From: Thermohalobaculum sediminis
GTDB taxonomy: Bacteria; Pseudomonadota; Alphaproteobacteria; Rhodobacterales; Rhodobacteraceae
Reading direction: 5' to 3'
NCBI RefSeq assembly: GCF_023487995.1
Contig: NZ_JAMFKN010000004.1
Location: 124,001-188,000, forward strand
Length of the DNA: 64,000 nucleotides
Shown: positions 62,728-64,000 of the stretch, in pieces
How the letters are laid out: every line of letters begins with the position of its first letter
Position numbering within the stretch: the first letter of the stretch is position 1
Position numbers and translations under genes: made by a program
The notes under the pieces: model-generated
The model's input: only the letters and a program-made list of their open reading frames with translations
The model's database searches: none
What the model was told of the DNA's origin: nothing

Positions 62728-63421
62728 TCCGTGTCTCCACATGTCAGTCCGCGCCGATCTGGGCGAATTCGGCTTTCCGCTGATCGCGCACTCGGGCCCT
62801 GAGGCGCAAGCCTCGATCCGACTTGCGCGCGTGTGTCGGTGTCGCGGCGCGCACGCGTCGGTGTGCGCAGCGCCCGGCCCTCGATCGGCGGTCTTCGGCA
62901 GGTTCGATCATCTTGCGCCCTTCGCATGCGCGGTTTGCGGTGAGCCTTCAGCAATCGCGCCGCATCAAGGCGGATCCGTGGCCGCAGGAACAGTCTGCGG
63001 CATCATCGCCAGCCATGTCCCTGCACCGAACAAGAAGGCCGGTGCGAGGATGTCGGCATTCGGCGATCCGAGTCTCATCGGTGCCCTGCTCCCTCTCGCC
63101 GGCTCCTGCGTCCACATCAAGCCATCTCTATATTTCAGTAGTCCCGGAATTTCCGCGGCATGCCGCGGGGATTCGATACCATTCAGCGGTTTTGCAGCCC
63201 ATGCCCCGATCAAGCGGCACGGGGCCGTGGTGTCCGGAACGGACGTGCCCAGCGCTGGAACCCGTGGTCACGCCGTGCATATAGAGATTGAGTTGCTGAT
63301 AAATTCAATGTTAACGGACGTGATAATCTTGCGAGTCCGGCTGCCGACAGTGTGCTTGCGCGTTCTCATTGAGGATACGGGCGCCCGGGCCACTATGCGG
63401 TGAGAGCCGACGAGGTGTCGT
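62728..63421. other. 694-base gap between surA and rfbC
   Basis: No reading frame here looks like a gene. The part near surA is G+C-rich and should contain the surA promoter. From about 63110 the sequence becomes mixed and then A+T-rich (63280-63340), which would suit a promoter for rfbC, though I cannot pick firm -35 and -10 boxes. A 16-base palindrome lies at 63153. It may be a site of past rearrangement. Confidence 0.6.
63153..63168. repeat. 16-bp perfect palindrome
   Basis: CCGCGGCATGCCGCGG is identical on both strands. It stands in the long gap upstream of rfbC and could be an operator or a hairpin; no T run follows. Confidence 0.45.
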
Positions 63422-63991
63422 TTGTTAGAAGTCATTCAGACCAAAATTCCAGACGTGAAGCGGATAACGCCGAAGCGTTTCGCCGACTCCCGAGGCTTTT
63501 TCTCTGAGACCTGGAATCGCCGCGGCATGGAAGAAGCGGGGATATTCATTGATTTCGTGCAGGACAACCACTCGTATTCGGCCGCGCCGGGAACGGTGCG
63601 CGGCCTTCACTATCAATCTCCGCCGATGGGACAGACCAAGCTGGTTCGCGTCGCGCGCGGAGCCATTCGGGACGTTGCGGTCGATGTGCGGCGCGGATCG
63701 CCGACCTTCGGGCGCTGGGTTGCCGAGGAGTTGTCGGCGGAAAATGGCATTCAGCTGTTGATCCCGGTTGGTTTCCTGCACGGGTTCATCACGCTCGTTC
63801 CCGACACCCATGTTCTCTACAAGGTCGACAATTTCTACGATCCCGCGTGCGACCGGGCTGTGCGTTTCGACGACCCCCGGCTCGCCATCGATTGGGGGAT
63901 AGATCCGGCAGATGCGATCCTTTCCGGCAAGGATGCGTCTGCGCCGGCTTTCGGCGACTTCGCGACCCCCTTCGCATACGAGGCGGTATGA
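63422..63991 (+). CDS. rfbC: dTDP-4-dehydrorhamnose 3,5-epimerase
   Basis: 189 residues from a TTG at 63422; no ATG is available before residue 36. It converts dTDP-4-keto-6-deoxyglucose to the rhamnose precursor. RmlC landmarks are all present: R-G-F-F-S-E-T near 24, Arg60 and His63 in V-R-G-L-H-Y, Lys73, and Tyr133 in V-L-Y-K-V. The start E-V-I-Q-T-K-I-P is typical. Base use is visibly less G+C-rich than upstream genes, suggesting a surface-polysaccharide locus with separate history. Confidence 0.9.
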   Translation: MLEVIQTKIPDVKRITPKRFADSRGFFSETWNRRGMEEAGIFIDFVQDNHSYSAAPGTVRGLHYQSPPMGQTKLVRVARGAIRDVAVDVRRGSPTFGRWVAEELSAENGIQLLIPVGFLHGFITLVPDTHVLYKVDNFYDPACDRAVRFDDPRLAIDWGIDPADAILSGKDASAPAFGDFATPFAYEAV

Positions 63992-64000
63992 TGCGGCTGA
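63988..64000 (+). CDS. Start of a following gene (partial)
   Basis: ATGATGCGGCTGA overlaps the rfbC stop and runs off the window, reading M-M-R-L. The ATGA-type overlap suggests a coupled gene, most simply another rml/rfb enzyme. Four codons cannot identify it. Confidence 0.3.

Noticed and set aside
62728-63410. Possible genes in the surA-rfbC gap
   Set aside because: The open frames on both strands lack ribosome-binding sites and show no recognisable protein pattern.
1-64000. CRISPR arrays, tRNA or rRNA genes, insertion sequences, prophage
   Set aside because: Looked for regular direct repeats, cloverleaf arms, rRNA cores and transposase or integrase motifs and saw none.

Overview
The window reads as chromosomal DNA of a very high G+C alphaproteobacterium, most likely a member of Rhodobacterales (Rhodobacter/Paracoccus/roseobacter relatives). 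The grounds are a trgA / trgB-cysK neighbourhood, a photolyase-cyclopropane synthase pair next to a ChrR-like cupin, two complete TRAP importers, a tamA-tamB pair, a GbuA-like ureohydrolase and a separate mnmD gene. I see no rRNA, tRNA, CRISPR array, transposase or phage gene. Coding density is about 95%; only two gaps exceed 300 bases (41437-41799 and 62728-63421).

Layout. 1-6598: tail of an upstream gene with a terminator, then tamA-tamB (outer-membrane/envelope assembly). 6810-11172: RND efflux pair (adaptor and pump, no outer-membrane channel). 11285-12481: a LysM plus solute-binding fusion. 12620-18225 (minus): ureohydrolase, PotD-, PotB-, PotC-, PotA-like ABC importer and a metallo-beta-lactamase-fold hydrolase, a probable guanidino-compound/polyamine catabolic unit. 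18519-18959: a small exported DsrE-like protein. 19051-27194: a BMP-type (nucleoside-like) ABC importer in two blocks. These flank an AraC regulator and a Tat-exported isochorismatase-fold hydrolase; a cupin is embedded between the permease genes, and xanthine-guanine phosphoribosyltransferase and a DUF1428 protein lie at the head. 27467-29283: exported histidine phosphatase, SRPBCC protein and an orphan ParA-like ATPase.

29495-33258 (plus): TRAP importer dctPQM followed by an isocitrate lyase/PEP mutase-superfamily enzyme. 33345-36629: exported pentapeptide-repeat protein, Tat-exported multicopper oxidase, 2-hydroxyacid dehydrogenase. 36673-41436 (minus): a second, TakP-like TRAP importer with an amidase and a 57-residue membrane protein in one overlapping unit. 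41800-43698: divergent FAD oxidoreductase and MnmD, apparently the two halves of MnmC as separate genes. 43869-47985: solo HyuA-type hydantoinase/oxoprolinase, NTF2-like and GNAT pair, RlmJ.

48125-55082 is a stress-response block: small helical protein, DNA photolyase, cyclopropane fatty acid synthase, TrgA, a ChrR-like protein lacking the expected zinc cysteines, TrgB and CysK. A sequence resembling the Rhodobacter RpoE promoter (TGATCC, 18 nt, TATATG) lies just upstream of the ChrR-like gene, yet no sigma factor is encoded nearby. 55141-59923: MscS-type channel, AlaX-type editing protein, mercaptopyruvate sulfurtransferase, GNAT. 59931-62727 (minus): surA-pdxA-rsmA with overlapping ends. 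The window closes with a 694-base gap and rfbC, in visibly less G+C-rich sequence, probably the edge of a surface-polysaccharide locus.

Start codons were chosen from ribosome-binding sites, overlaps and signal peptides. All functions are inferred from motifs read by eye; no database search was possible.
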